A stretch of 45,290 nt of DNA from SAR202 cluster bacterium (lineage in GTDB: Bacteria > Chloroflexota > Dehalococcoidia > SAR202 > CAJWER01): assembly GCA_030740335.1 (NCBI GenBank), contig JASLXL010000184.1, positions 1-45,290 on the forward strand. Reading direction: 5' to 3'. The notes under the pieces were generated by a model. The model saw only the letters and a program-made list of their open reading frames with translations. It was not told the DNA's origin and ran no database searches. The position numbers were made by a program, and so were the translations under genes. Positions 37,248 to 45,195 of this stretch are shown here, in pieces; positions within the stretch are counted from its first letter, which is position 1; each line of letters starts with the position of its first letter.

Positions 37248-38120
37248 TTGAAGTGGACTGACTACGAAAAAGCTAAATCGGTGGAGGAGGCGGTGAGTCT
37301 ACTCGCGGCCGGAGGCGGTAGCGCGAGGGCGATGGCTGGCGGGACTGACCTCTTGCCTAAGGCGAGGGGTGGCGTCTTCGAGACCAACCTCATCGTCGAC
37401 GTGAAGGCGATCCCTGAACTCAACGTTCTTACCTACGACCCTGGTAAGGGGCTGACGCTGGGTGCGGCTGTGCCGTGCTACAAGATCTACTCCAACTCCG
37501 AGGTCAGCGCGGCCTATCCGGGCTTCATGGACGCTGCCTCGCTAATCGGAGGGGTCCAGATCCAGGGCAGGGCATCCATTGGCGGCAATCTGTGTAACGC
37601 TGTTCCGAGCGCGGACTCGATCCCTGCATTGATCGTCCTGAGCGCCACGGCCAATATCGAGGGTCCCGATGGGTCCCGGCAGGTGGCGGTCGAGGACTTC
37701 TGCACAGGGCCGAGCAAGAATGTTCTGAGGACGGGCGAGCTGCTGGTTTCCCTAAGCATCCCGGCCCCCGCCGCGAACTCAGGGGCCCGGTACCTGCGGT
37801 TCATCCCGAGGAACGAGATGGACATCGCCGTAGCTGGCGTTGGCGTCTCCGTGGATTTGGACAACGGTAACATCAAGTCCGCGAGGCTCGCCCTCTCTGC
37901 GGTCGGTCCGACACCGATTTTTGTCAAGGAGATTGGCGCCGCCATAGCGGGTAAGCCAGCCAACGACGAGACTATCGCAGCGGCTGGCCAGATCGCCAAA
38001 GACGCGGCCACGCCCATCACCGACATGCGCGGGACCATCGAGTACCGCAAGCACCTGTGCGACGTGTTAACCCGGCGAGCTCTGAGCACCGCCATCAGCC
38101 GGGCCAAGGGAGGCGAGTAA
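37248..38120 (+). CDS. FAD-binding subunit of xanthine-dehydrogenase-family hydroxylase (CoxM-like)
   Basis: This 290-residue protein has the FAD_binding_5 fold (SVEEAVSLLAAGGGSARAMA with GGTDLLPKARGG as flavin pyrophosphate loop, and GGVQIQGRASIGGNLCNAVP as second flavin loop) followed by the CO-dehydrogenase flavoprotein C-terminal domain. It carries electrons from the 2Fe-2S subunit to the final acceptor. An open frame starts at GTG 37221, but TTG 37248 is preferred: AAAGGAG at 37234-37240 lies seven bases before it and the earlier residues are not family-like. The next gene starts directly after the stop, so the two are translationally close. This is the medium subunit of a complex completed by the two downstream genes. 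Confidence 0.92.
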   Translation: MKWTDYEKAKSVEEAVSLLAAGGGSARAMAGGTDLLPKARGGVFETNLIVDVKAIPELNVLTYDPGKGLTLGAAVPCYKIYSNSEVSAAYPGFMDAASLIGGVQIQGRASIGGNLCNAVPSADSIPALIVLSATANIEGPDGSRQVAVEDFCTGPSKNVLRTGELLVSLSIPAPAANSGARYLRFIPRNEMDIAVAGVGVSVDLDNGNIKSARLALSAVGPTPIFVKEIGAAIAGKPANDETIAAAGQIAKDAATPITDMRGTIEYRKHLCDVLTRRALSTAISRAKGGE

Positions 38121-38600
38121 ATGTCCAGCAAGACCCATGTTCAGACTCGAATCAACGGCGAAGACGTCGAGTTTCTCTGTGAGCCGCGACAAAGCCTGTT
38201 GGAATGTCTAAGGGACGTTCTTGGGCTTACCGGAACTAAGGAAGGGTGCAACGACGGCAATTGCGGCGCTTGCACGGTCAACATGGACGGTCGGATTGTC
38301 GACTCCTGCCTGGTTCTCGGGGTCGAGGCCGAGGGTGCCGAGATCACCACCATCGAGGGGGTTGCGTCCGCAGATGGGCTACACCCCATCCAGCAAGCGT
38401 TCCTCGAGAACGCCGCACTCCAGTGCGGCATATGCACGCCGGGCTTCATCATCTCGTCCAAGGCCCTACTCGAAGCAGAGCCTGAGCCGTCCGAGGGACG
38501 GATTCGGCTGTGGCTGGCTGGTAACCTGTGCCGGTGCACTGGTTACGACAAGATCGTCAGGGCCGTCACCGACGCGTCGGTGAATATGGCGGCGAATTAG
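38121..38600 (+). CDS. 2Fe-2S subunit of xanthine-dehydrogenase-family hydroxylase (CoxS-like)
   Basis: This 159-residue protein has both [2Fe-2S] clusters of the small subunit. The plant-type N-terminal cluster uses C43, C48 and C51 in GCNDGNCGACTV plus C63. The C-terminal four-helix cluster uses C102 and C105 in QCGICTPGF and C137 and C139 in NLCRCTGYDK. It relays electrons from the molybdenum centre to FAD. The ATG follows the FAD-subunit stop with no gap. No Tat signal is present, so the enzyme is cytoplasmic. The large subunit is 248 bases downstream, beyond a cluster of small hairpins, which may set different levels for the subunits. Confidence 0.95.
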   Translation: MSSKTHVQTRINGEDVEFLCEPRQSLLECLRDVLGLTGTKEGCNDGNCGACTVNMDGRIVDSCLVLGVEAEGAEITTIEGVASADGLHPIQQAFLENAALQCGICTPGFIISSKALLEAEPEPSEGRIRLWLAGNLCRCTGYDKIVRAVTDASVNMAAN

Positions 38601-38660
38601 GTGCCGAAATGCGCCGGGTGGGGCGAGGCTTGGTGCTGGTCATAGTGACCACGACAGGCT

Positions 38661-38725
38661 TCCCCTGCCGGGGAGCGCGGAGGGGCGCAGCCCCTTTGCT
38701 GGGTGTGTGAGGGTGTTCCCCTCAC
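38661..38725. repeat. Cluster of three GC-rich hairpins in the hydroxylase operon
   Basis: TCCCC/GGGGA (38661-38674, loop TGCC), GGGGC/GCCCC (38682-38694, loop GCA, then TTT) and GTGAGGG/CCCTCAC (38707-38725, loop TGTTC). Three perfect stems in 65 bases, between the 2Fe-2S and Mo subunits. It looks like a mobile palindromic repeat of the REP kind and may act as an intra-operon attenuator or message stabiliser. The rest of the 248-base gap shows no gene. Confidence 0.5.
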
Positions 38726-38848
38726 TACCAATCCCTTTCTTTACTTTTGAATAGAGATCAGGCGACCGGACTTTCCCGAAACCTGCGATTTCATGTTTAG
38801 GCTAGTGGATGGGGCTGCCCAGACAGCCACTTACCTGGAGGTGGAGTT

Positions 38849-41110
38849 TTGACGACAACCTACGAGCCCAATGTGGTCCTCTCGACCAAGGAATACGATG
38901 TCGTGGGTACGCGGCCCATTCGACACGACGGAGCCGACAAGGTTACTGGCAAGGCGCGCTACGGCGCCGACTACAGCGCCAGGACCCAGCTCTACGGTAA
39001 GATACTGCGGAGCCCTCACGCCCACGCCAAAATAAAGTCCATCGACACCAGCAAAGCGGAAGCCCTTGAAGGCGTCCGGGCTGTTGTGACCCACAAGGAC
39101 TTCCCTGTGGCACTAGAGGGTGATGACGCAGTCCAGGCAATGCGTGAGGGCATAATGGCCTCCGACAGGGTGCGCTTTAAGGGGCATCCTGTGGCTGGTG
39201 TTGCTGCGCTCAACGTCCACATCGCCGAGGAGGCCATAGGCCTGATAGAGGTGGAGTACGAGGTGCTGGCCTCCGTCATGACGACTCAGGATGCTATGAA
39301 GGATGGCGCGCCAATACTCTACGACGACCTGAGGACAGACGAGCTCGGCGAAACCGTCGAAGGAAACACCAACGTCGCGCAGCATATACAGTACAGCCTT
39401 GGCGACATCGATAAGGGCTTTGCCGAGGCCGATGTCATCGTGGAGCGTGATTTCAACACAGCGACGGTGCACCAGGGCTACATTGAGCCCCACAACTGCA
39501 CCGTGGACTGGAACAAGGACGGCCGCGTCTACATCTGGAATTCGACCCAGGCCCCCTTCGAGGTCCGCGACCAGACCGCACAGATACTCGGGCTGGACGT
39601 GGTCAACGCCAAGTTGACCCCGATGGAGATCGGTGGCGGCTTCGGCGGCAAATGGGAGCCATATGGTGAGCCCGTCGCGGCGCTGCTATCCAAGAATACC
39701 GACCGCCCGGTGAAGATCGTCCACACCAGGACCGAAGAGTTCGACAGCACGGGCCCGACACCTGGCTCCCACATGAGGGTCAAGATCGGCGCTACCAAGG
39801 ACGGCAAGTTCACCGCCGCGCAGGCCTACATCGCCTTCGAGGCCGGGTTCTCGGCTGGCTCGGTCATTGAGGCCGGAGCCCAGTGCGTCTTTGCCTGCTA
39901 CGACATAGCCAACGGCCTGATCGATGGCTATGACGTCGTCGTCAACAAGCCCAAATCGGCCGCTTATCGCGCCCCTGGCTCGACCCACGTGGCCATGGCC
40001 ACAGAGACGGTAGTGGATGAACTCTCGAAGGAGCTCGGCATCGATCCGATCGAGCTTCGCCTGCTGAACGCCGCAAAAGAGGGCACGCGCCGGGTCGATG
40101 GGCCGCTATTCCCGAGGATCGGCTGCGTTGAGGTTCTTGAGACGTTGCGGGACCATCCCCACTACAAGACTCCCCTTAAGGGACCCAATCAAGGGCGAGG
40201 CCTCGCCGTCGGTTTCTGGTTCAATGCTGGGATGCAGTCGAGTTGTAGCATTGCGGTAAACGCCGACGGCTCCGTCACACTGGTGGAGGGATCGCCGGAC
40301 ATCGGCGGCTCGCGCGTCGGTCTCGCAATGCAGGCTGCCGAAACCCTCGGCATCACAGCCGAGGAGGTCAGGCCTGCGGTCGTCGACACCGACTCCATCG
40401 GTTTCACCGAGGGCACCGGCGGAAGCCGGGTCACCTTCGCCACTGGTTGGGCCGCATACGAGGCATCTCAAGACGTCAAGCGTCAGATGATAACGCGCGC
40501 CGCCACAATATGGGACATCGATGCCGATTCAATCGAGATGGAAAAGGGCGTCATTCAGTCCAAAACCGACTCCGATCTGAAGATGACTTTCAGGGAATTG
40601 GCAGCTCAACTCAACGGCACCGGCGGCCCGATTATGGGCCGTGGCACCGTCGACCCGAGTGGCGAGGGCGGAGCCTTCTGCGCCAATATCGTGGATGTCG
40701 AGGTCGATCCGGATACAGGCAAGGTCGACGTAATCCGAGTCACCGCAGTCCAGGATGCCGGCAAGGCCATTCACCCCAGCTACGTCGAGGGCCAGATTCA
40801 GGGCGGAACCGTCCAAGGAATTGGTTGGGCCCTGAACGAAGAGTACTTCATGAGCGACAAGGGTACGATGACCAACAGCACATTCCTGGACTACAGGATG
40901 CCGACATCACTGGACGCGCCCATGATCGACACGGTTATCGTCGAGGTCGCCAACCCTGGCCATCCATACGGTGTGCGCGGCGTCGGTGAGGTCTGTCTCG
41001 CACCTCCGCCGGCGGCGATAGCAAACGCCATTCACAACGCTGCTGGGGTCCGATTGAGGGACCTGCCAATGAACCCCGGGGCCGTTATGAACGCGATCTG
41101 GAACAAGTAG
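38849..41110 (+). CDS. Molybdopterin-binding large subunit of xanthine-dehydrogenase-family hydroxylase
   Basis: This 753-residue catalytic subunit has the aldehyde oxidase/xanthine dehydrogenase a/b hammerhead domain (GTRPIRHDGADKVTGKARYG) followed by the Mo-binding domain. Visible motifs are GGGFGGKWEP (~262, cofactor binding), AYRAPGSTHVAMATE (Arg/Gly near the Mo ligand), TGGSRVTFATG and the active-site Glu in GVRGVGEVCLAPPP near the C-terminus. The CO-dehydrogenase signature loop VAYRCSFR is absent, so this is not form I CODH. The substrate is probably an aldehyde, N-heterocycle or aromatic acyl-CoA. The TTG at 38849 is preceded by GGAGGTGG. A MoaD-like gene follows after 10 bases. Its partners are the FAD and 2Fe-2S subunits just upstream. 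Confidence 0.93.
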   Translation: MTTTYEPNVVLSTKEYDVVGTRPIRHDGADKVTGKARYGADYSARTQLYGKILRSPHAHAKIKSIDTSKAEALEGVRAVVTHKDFPVALEGDDAVQAMREGIMASDRVRFKGHPVAGVAALNVHIAEEAIGLIEVEYEVLASVMTTQDAMKDGAPILYDDLRTDELGETVEGNTNVAQHIQYSLGDIDKGFAEADVIVERDFNTATVHQGYIEPHNCTVDWNKDGRVYIWNSTQAPFEVRDQTAQILGLDVVNAKLTPMEIGGGFGGKWEPYGEPVAALLSKNTDRPVKIVHTRTEEFDSTGPTPGSHMRVKIGATKDGKFTAAQAYIAFEAGFSAGSVIEAGAQCVFACYDIANGLIDGYDVVVNKPKSAAYRAPGSTHVAMATETVVDELSKELGIDPIELRLLNAAKEGTRRVDGPLFPRIGCVEVLETLRDHPHYKTPLKGPNQGRGLAVGFWFNAGMQSSCSIAVNADGSVTLVEGSPDIGGSRVGLAMQAAETLGITAEEVRPAVVDTDSIGFTEGTGGSRVTFATGWAAYEASQDVKRQMITRAATIWDIDADSIEMEKGVIQSKTDSDLKMTFRELAAQLNGTGGPIMGRGTVDPSGEGGAFCANIVDVEVDPDTGKVDVIRVTAVQDAGKAIHPSYVEGQIQGGTVQGIGWALNEEYFMSDKGTMTNSTFLDYRMPTSLDAPMIDTVIVEVANPGHPYGVRGVGEVCLAPPPAAIANAIHNAAGVRLRDLPMNPGAVMNAIWNK

Positions 41111-41120
41111 GCGGGCGAAC

Positions 41121-41387
41121 GTGGCGACGGTCTTTGTCCCGTCACTCATGCGGAAGTTGACCGATGGTAAGGACACGCTGGAGGTGCCGGGCATTACGGT
41201 GCGCGAGGTGATAAACAACCTCGAAGCGGAGTATCCTGGCACCAAGGACAGGCTGGTCGATGAGTTCAAGATCAAGTCCAGCATATCCGTGGCGGTTGAC
41301 GGAGAGATAAGCCCCATGGGAATCCTCGCCAAGGTCGGTGAGCATAGCGAGGTGCACTTCCTACCTGCCATCGGCGGTGGCTGCTAG
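41121..41387 (+). CDS. MoaD/ThiS-family ubiquitin-like sulfur carrier with C-terminal GGGC
   Basis: This 88-residue beta-grasp protein has VRKL-type strand 1 (VFVPSLMRKLTDG), LEVPGITVREVINNL and the C-terminal FLPAIGGGC. Family members are adenylated at a terminal Gly-Gly and carry thiocarboxylate sulfur for molybdopterin, thiamine or cysteine synthesis. Here a Cys follows the glycines, so it must be trimmed (as for CysO- and QbsE-like proteins) or used differently. The GTG start at 41121 has a weak ribosome-binding site. It lies 10 bases after the Mo-subunit gene and before a terminator, so it is the last gene of the hydroxylase operon; supply of sulfur for its Mo cofactor is the simplest guess. 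No MoeB or JAMM protease gene is present in the window. Confidence 0.85.
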   Translation: MATVFVPSLMRKLTDGKDTLEVPGITVREVINNLEAEYPGTKDRLVDEFKIKSSISVAVDGEISPMGILAKVGEHSEVHFLPAIGGGC

Positions 41388-41431
41388 GCCGTAACAGAGC
41401 GACGACGACTGGAACATACGCAACGTAGAAA

Positions 41432-41463
41432 GGGCCGATGTCGTCATAAAACGGCATCGGCCC
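41432..41463 (+). terminator. Terminator of the hydroxylase operon
   Basis: GGGCCGATGTCG (41432-41443) pairs with CGGCATCGGCCC (41452-41463) around TCATAAAA, with one T-G wobble, followed by a pyrimidine-rich CTTCTCATTC tail. Confidence 0.7.
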
Positions 41464-41562
41464 CTTCTCATTCGGTGTTCTGTGCACAGGGTCATGCTAG
41501 TCCTGTGGGCCCCCACGGCAGAACACATTTATCCCATTTTTTGGAACAAAATAGGGGGACCC

Positions 41563-42486
41563 ATGACAGACGATCCGATCAGAGGAGTGGTGGTGCCAAT
41601 CTTGACGCCCTTGACACCGCACGAAAGGGTCGATACCGGCTCACTACGGCGCCTCGTCGCCTATCTGCTCGACAACGGAGTGCACGGTATTTGGGCTGCC
41701 GGGACCACGTCTGAGTTTGCAGCGCTGTCTGACGACGAGCGGAACCTGAGTATCGAGACCGTGGTCGATGAGGTTCGTGGTCGGGTGCCGATCATTGCCA
41801 ACATCTCCGCTCCCGCGACCGGACTGGCGATCGAGCTGGGCCAGGCGGTCAAGGACCTGGGGCTCGCAGGTATAGCCGCCACGCCGCCCTTTTACTTCCC
41901 TTCTGTCCAGGACGAGTTGCTGGACCACTTTCGCTATATCCAGGACAGCTCCGACATGCCTCTCTGGGTGTACAACATCCCGTCGACGGTAAAGACCGTA
42001 GTAGAACCTGCAACCGTTGCCACGCTCGCTGAGGAAGGCACAGTGGTTGGGATCAAGGATAGTTCCGGGGCGGGGGAGCCGTTGGCGCAGCTCAACCTCT
42101 TATGTGAACAGGGAGACTTCGAGCTCTACCGGTTCATCGGAACCTCCCACAGGATCAGCACAGCAACGAGCATTGGCGTCCACGGGGTCATCCCGAGCAT
42201 TGCCAACCTTGTACCGGCCGCTGCGGCGAATGCATGGGAGGCGGGAGACACGGGAGACACCGACGCGGCGCTGGAGTTCCAATCCAAGGTTATGGTGGCT
42301 TCTCGTGTGACTCGCTTGGCCACAGGGGCCGGGCTTAATTCGGGGACCGTGTCGGGCATGAAGTCTGCTCTCAAGATCATGGGCGTTATCGACCACGATT
42401 CGGTCACCCGACCGCTAAAGGGACTGAACCAGGAAGAGAAAAAGGGGATCCAGGCGATCCTCAAGGAACTGGGGCTTTCAAGCTGA
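41563..42486 (+). CDS. Dihydrodipicolinate synthase (DapA/NanA) family lyase
   Basis: This 307-residue class I aldolase-type TIM barrel has GVHGIWAAGTTSEFAAL (substrate-carboxylate loop), the catalytic Tyr in WVYNIPSTV and the Schiff-base Lys in VVGIKDSSGAG. The family includes dihydrodipicolinate synthase, N-acetylneuraminate lyase, 2-keto-3-deoxygluconate aldolase and 5-dehydro-4-deoxyglucarate dehydratase. Context with sugar-acid enzymes, and no lysine genes nearby, points to a catabolic keto-acid lyase, but this is inference. The open frame starts at 41482; ATG 41563 is preferred, as AGGGGGA lies about 4-8 bases upstream and the N-terminus (IRGVVVPILTPL) then matches the family. It is separated from the hydroxylase operon by a terminator. 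Confidence 0.88.
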   Translation: MTDDPIRGVVVPILTPLTPHERVDTGSLRRLVAYLLDNGVHGIWAAGTTSEFAALSDDERNLSIETVVDEVRGRVPIIANISAPATGLAIELGQAVKDLGLAGIAATPPFYFPSVQDELLDHFRYIQDSSDMPLWVYNIPSTVKTVVEPATVATLAEEGTVVGIKDSSGAGEPLAQLNLLCEQGDFELYRFIGTSHRISTATSIGVHGVIPSIANLVPAAAANAWEAGDTGDTDAALEFQSKVMVASRVTRLATGAGLNSGTVSGMKSALKIMGVIDHDSVTRPLKGLNQEEKKGIQAILKELGLSS

Positions 42487-42502
42487 GTTCAGGTACGGGA
42501 TG

Positions 42503-42532
42503 TTAGACTTCATCTCGGGCCTTTGCTATGAT
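42503..42532 (+). promoter_or_regulatory. Predicted promoter of methyltransferase gene
   Basis: TTAGAC (42503-42508), 18-base spacer, TATGAT (42527-42532), about 68 bases before ATG 42601. Confidence 0.35.
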
Positions 42533-42600
42533 GAGCAAGTGCCCGAGAGTAATAGCGACGTTTCTACGAATTCGGGCGCAGCTTTTTGGAGGTCGTGGTT

Positions 42601-43419
42601 ATGACTCCCGAAGAATTTACATTCACCAAATTCGCCAACAATGCCTTCTATCGCAGGCAGAATGCCACGCTGATTGATATGGCGGGCGTCGGCTCCGGTC
42701 AACGCATCGTCGATCTTGCTTGTGGCAATGGCGGTGTGACGAAGCTCATTGTTGAGCGCCTCCGTGACGCCCGCGACTCGGTGATCATCGCGATCGACCA
42801 CTCGTCCGAGATGCTGCGTCTCGCGATGGAGGAGCTCAGGGACGCCCGCACCGCTGCGGTGCAGTATGTCCAGAGCCAGGTCGAGCAGGTTTCGGAGGCC
42901 GTCAAGGAGTCGGCGGATACCGTCTTTTTCTGCAATGCCATCCACTACGTCCCGGACAAAGAGCAGCTCCTAACCGAGATATCCAGGGCTCTGAAGCCTG
43001 GTGGCAAGTTGGCATTCAACACTGCGTTCTTTGAGGGGGCTCATCCGCCCGACACGATGGTATTCGCGCGCAAATGGATGATGCGCTCTGTTCGCATTTT
43101 GCGTCGTGAGCACGGTCTTTCGATTGTGAGGTCGGATAAGGTGGAGTCGCGCAACCAGCTCACCCCGGAAGAGTATCGAGAATTGCTCGAGGACAACGGA
43201 TTCAGGATAGTCAAACAAGAGATCGAGACCGTGCCCGTGCCCATGGAGGGTTGGCGGGATATCAGCGGTTTCAAGGATTTCATTGGCGGTGCAATGCCCG
43301 GCGTGCCGATGGACAAGGCAAGCCAGGCGCTGCAGGCAGGTTGCGAGCAGATTTTCGCCGAGATGAAACGCGAATTTGTGGACCGAAAGTGGCTGCGGAT
43401 TGTGGCCGTCCGCGTCTAG
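42601..43419 (+). CDS. Class I SAM-dependent methyltransferase
   Basis: This 272-residue protein has the Rossmann methyltransferase fold: motif I IVDLACGNGGVTKLI (glycine-rich SAM loop), motif II VIIAIDHSSEMLRLA (acidic residue binding the ribose), motif IV VFFCNAIHYV and motif VI ALKPGGKLAFNTAFF. It resembles the UbiE/COQ5-like small-molecule group. The C-terminal ~110 residues (EYRELLEDNGFRIVKQE) form a substrate cap not recognised further. The open frame begins at TTG 42586, but ATG 42601 is chosen because GGAGG (42588-42592) precedes it by eight bases. It is probably single and converges with a GNAT gene with only 8 bases between stops. Substrate unknown. Confidence 0.87.
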   Translation: MTPEEFTFTKFANNAFYRRQNATLIDMAGVGSGQRIVDLACGNGGVTKLIVERLRDARDSVIIAIDHSSEMLRLAMEELRDARTAAVQYVQSQVEQVSEAVKESADTVFFCNAIHYVPDKEQLLTEISRALKPGGKLAFNTAFFEGAHPPDTMVFARKWMMRSVRILRREHGLSIVRSDKVESRNQLTPEEYRELLEDNGFRIVKQEIETVPVPMEGWRDISGFKDFIGGAMPGVPMDKASQALQAGCEQIFAEMKREFVDRKWLRIVAVRV

Positions 43420-43427
43420 ACTCGCGG

Positions 43428-43901
43428 CTAGCCCCCGAACAAGAAGTCGATTTCGAACAAACGGCAAGGCTCCTGCATCATGCCGGCATCTTCGTAGGCC
43501 CGTCGAGCTCCAACGTTGGTCTCGACGGCAAATAGCCTGATTCCACACACATCCGCCTCCTTTTGCGCCGAGTCGACAACGTAGTCATGCATCGCCCGGT
43601 ATACGCCCTTGCGTCGCCATTCCCGGGACACGAAGACGTTCTCGACCTTCCAGAAGTAGCCGTTTCGCCACGGGTTCCACTCCGGGATGACGTGTAGGAC
43701 ACCGAGCACGGTCCCGCCCGAGTCCGCTAGCACGTAGAATCCCAGGTTGCTGGAGCCGAGGACGGCTGTAACCCCGTCCCTTAGCCGCGTGGATGATACG
43801 ACCTTGCTTTTCATCTCGACTGCCATCGCTGTGTTGAGATCGACAATGGCTGTGAGATCGCCGCCGGCGCCTCTTCGAATCGTCACGTCATCTGTCGTCA
43901 T
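43428..43901 (-). CDS. GNAT family N-acetyltransferase
   Basis: This 157-residue protein has a GNAT fold: beta4 KVENVFVSREWRRKGVYRAM with the acetyl-CoA pyrophosphate loop (RRKGVY), and VGARRAYEDAGM (the RxxYExxGF-type C-terminal motif). It acetylates an unknown amine. The frame is open to 43949, but ATG 43901 (MTTDDVTIRR) is preferred: it starts the first family-like strand and has AAGGAT upstream. The extra 16 residues of the longer frame cross a hairpin at 43929-43948. Unlike the GNAT relic at 17.1-17.7 kb, which is RimJ-type, this copy is intact. It is divergent from GAPDH and shares a ~168-base intergenic region with it. Confidence 0.85.
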   Translation of the reverse strand: MTTDDVTIRRGAGGDLTAIVDLNTAMAVEMKSKVVSSTRLRDGVTAVLGSSNLGFYVLADSGGTVLGVLHVIPEWNPWRNGYFWKVENVFVSREWRRKGVYRAMHDYVVDSAQKEADVCGIRLFAVETNVGARRAYEDAGMMQEPCRLFEIDFLFGG

Positions 43902-43928
43902 GAGGTGTGATCCTTGCCTGGGGATAGT

Positions 43929-43948
43929 TGGTCCCCGCAAAGGGACCA
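43929..43948. promoter_or_regulatory. Perfect inverted repeat in the GNAT leader
   Basis: TGGTCCC, loop CGCAAA, GGGACCA: seven-base arms 28 bases upstream of the GNAT ATG on the minus strand. A minus-strand TATACT (43970-43965) lies just upstream, so the repeat falls in the leader or start region of that transcript. Operator or leader hairpin are both possible. Confidence 0.35.
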
Positions 43949-43993
43949 TTTGTGTGGCTCCGGTAGTATACCAGGGAGGCCGTATAACCCCGC

Positions 43994-44021
43994 TTGTGGG
44001 CGCCGGTATTATCGCTATAAT
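43994..44021 (+). promoter_or_regulatory. Predicted promoter of gap
   Basis: TTGTGG (43994-43999), 16-base spacer, perfect TATAAT (44016-44021), 47 bases before the gap ATG at 44069. Confidence 0.55.
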
Positions 44022-44068
44022 AAGGGGTCAGGTAAGACCCATGAAAAACACCCGTAGGGGGCCATCGA

Positions 44069-45082
44069 ATGGTGACTCGTATTGGTATCAACGGATTTGG
44101 GCGCATTGGCAGGCAGGTAACCAGAGCGATCAAAGAGCGTTACCCAAACAAGCTGCAGGTCGTGGCCATCAACGACCTGGCGGATACCCAGACGAACGCC
44201 CATCTTTTCAAGTACGACTCCAACTACGGAACATACCCCGGCACCGTCGAGTCTACCGAGGACGGCATCCTCATCGGCGGCAGCCTGGTCAAAGTGCTCG
44301 CTGAGCGGGATCCGGACGATTTGCCGTGGGGCGACCACGGCGTGGACATCGTTGTGGAGTCAACCGGGTTCTTTACCGATGGGCCCAAGGCAGCTGGCCA
44401 CATGAAGGGCGGTGCCAAGAAAGTCATTATCTCCGCTCCGGCAAAGGGGGAAGATGCAACGCTGGTCCTCGGGGTGAACCCAGAAACCTATGATCCCCAG
44501 AAGCACAACGTCGTTTCCAACGCGTCCTGCACCACCAATTGCATTGCGACGATGGCCAAGGTTATCCACGATAACTTCGGTATCGAGCGTGGTTTGATGA
44601 CCACGATCCACTCGTACACGGGTGACCAGAATATCCTGGACAAGGTACACGAGGATTTGCGGAGGGCTCGATCCGCGGCGATGAACATAATTCCCACCAC
44701 GACTGGGGCCGCTAAGGCGGTGGGGGTAGTCCTGCCGGAACTGAACGGCAAGATCCACGGAATGGCCTTCAGAGTGCCCACGTCTACCGGGTCCGTGACC
44801 GACTTTGTCGCCAATTTGTCCAAAGGAGCCTCGGAAAAGGACATCAACGATGCTTACCAGGAGGCGGCGTCGGGCAGCCTTTCCGGCATTCTCCAGTACA
44901 CCGATGAGCCGCTCGTAAGTAGCGATTTCATCGGTAATCCCCACAGCTCCATCATCGACGGGCTTTCCACGATGTCGTTGCAAGACGATATGGTTAAGGT
45001 AGTGGGGTGGTACGACAATGAGTGGGGCTACAGTTCTCGGACAGCCGATCTGGCTGCATTCCTGGTGGACGCGGGCCTGTAG
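44069..45082 (+). CDS. gap: Type I glyceraldehyde-3-phosphate dehydrogenase
   Basis: This 337-residue enzyme of glycolysis/gluconeogenesis converts glyceraldehyde-3-phosphate, NAD(P) and phosphate to 1,3-bisphosphoglycerate. The N-terminal Rossmann motif [12 protein letters not shown], the catalytic SNASCTTNC with Cys154, the [11 protein letters not shown] loop with its His nearby, and the C-terminal [11 protein letters not shown] are all present. Length is normal for the family. The ATG at 44069 is preceded by AGGGGGC. It has its own promoter candidate and diverges from the GNAT gene. No pgk or tpi follows in the window; instead repeat copy C starts directly after the stop. Confidence 0.96.
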   Translation: MVTRIGINGFGRIGRQVTRAIKERYPNKLQVVAINDLADTQTNAHLFKYDSNYGTYPGTVESTEDGILIGGSLVKVLAERDPDDLPWGDHGVDIVVESTGFFTDGPKAAGHMKGGAKKVIISAPAKGEDATLVLGVNPETYDPQKHNVVSNASCTTNCIATMAKVIHDNFGIERGLMTTIHSYTGDQNILDKVHEDLRRARSAAMNIIPTTTGAAKAVGVVLPELNGKIHGMAFRVPTSTGSVTDFVANLSKGASEKDINDAYQEAASGSLSGILQYTDEPLVSSDFIGNPHSSIIDGLSTMSLQDDMVKVVGWYDNEWGYSSRTADLAAFLVDAGL

Positions 45083-45112
45083 GGCGCTGCGCGCGCTTAT
45101 TTGGGCGGGGCC
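45083..45112 (+). repeat. Dispersed GC-rich repeat, copy C
   Basis: GGCGCTGCGCGCGCTTATTT then GGGCGGGGCC directly after the gap stop codon; aligns with copies A, B and D over about 26 bases. Confidence 0.5.
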
Positions 45113-45139
45113 AGGTCTGCTAGCGACCGGGAAGATTTT

Positions 45140-45169
45140 GCTCATGGAGAGCTTGTCGAATCCATGAGC
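45140..45169. terminator. Palindromic hairpin between convergent genes
   Basis: GCTCATGGA (45140-45148) pairs perfectly with TCCATGAGC (45161-45169) around GAGCTTGTCGAA. It sits between gap and the minus-strand gene ending at 45196. The loop AGCTTGTCGAA flanked by CATG arms resembles a palindrome I recall seeing between convergent genes in many bacteria. A bidirectional terminator or REP-like element is likely. Confidence 0.5.
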
Positions 45170-45195
45170 GCGAAACGACAATGGCGGGCTGTTGA

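Noticed and set aside
38849..41110. Possible form I CO dehydrogenase large subunit
   Set aside because: The characteristic VAYRCSFR active-site loop is absent; the position reads AYRAPGST.
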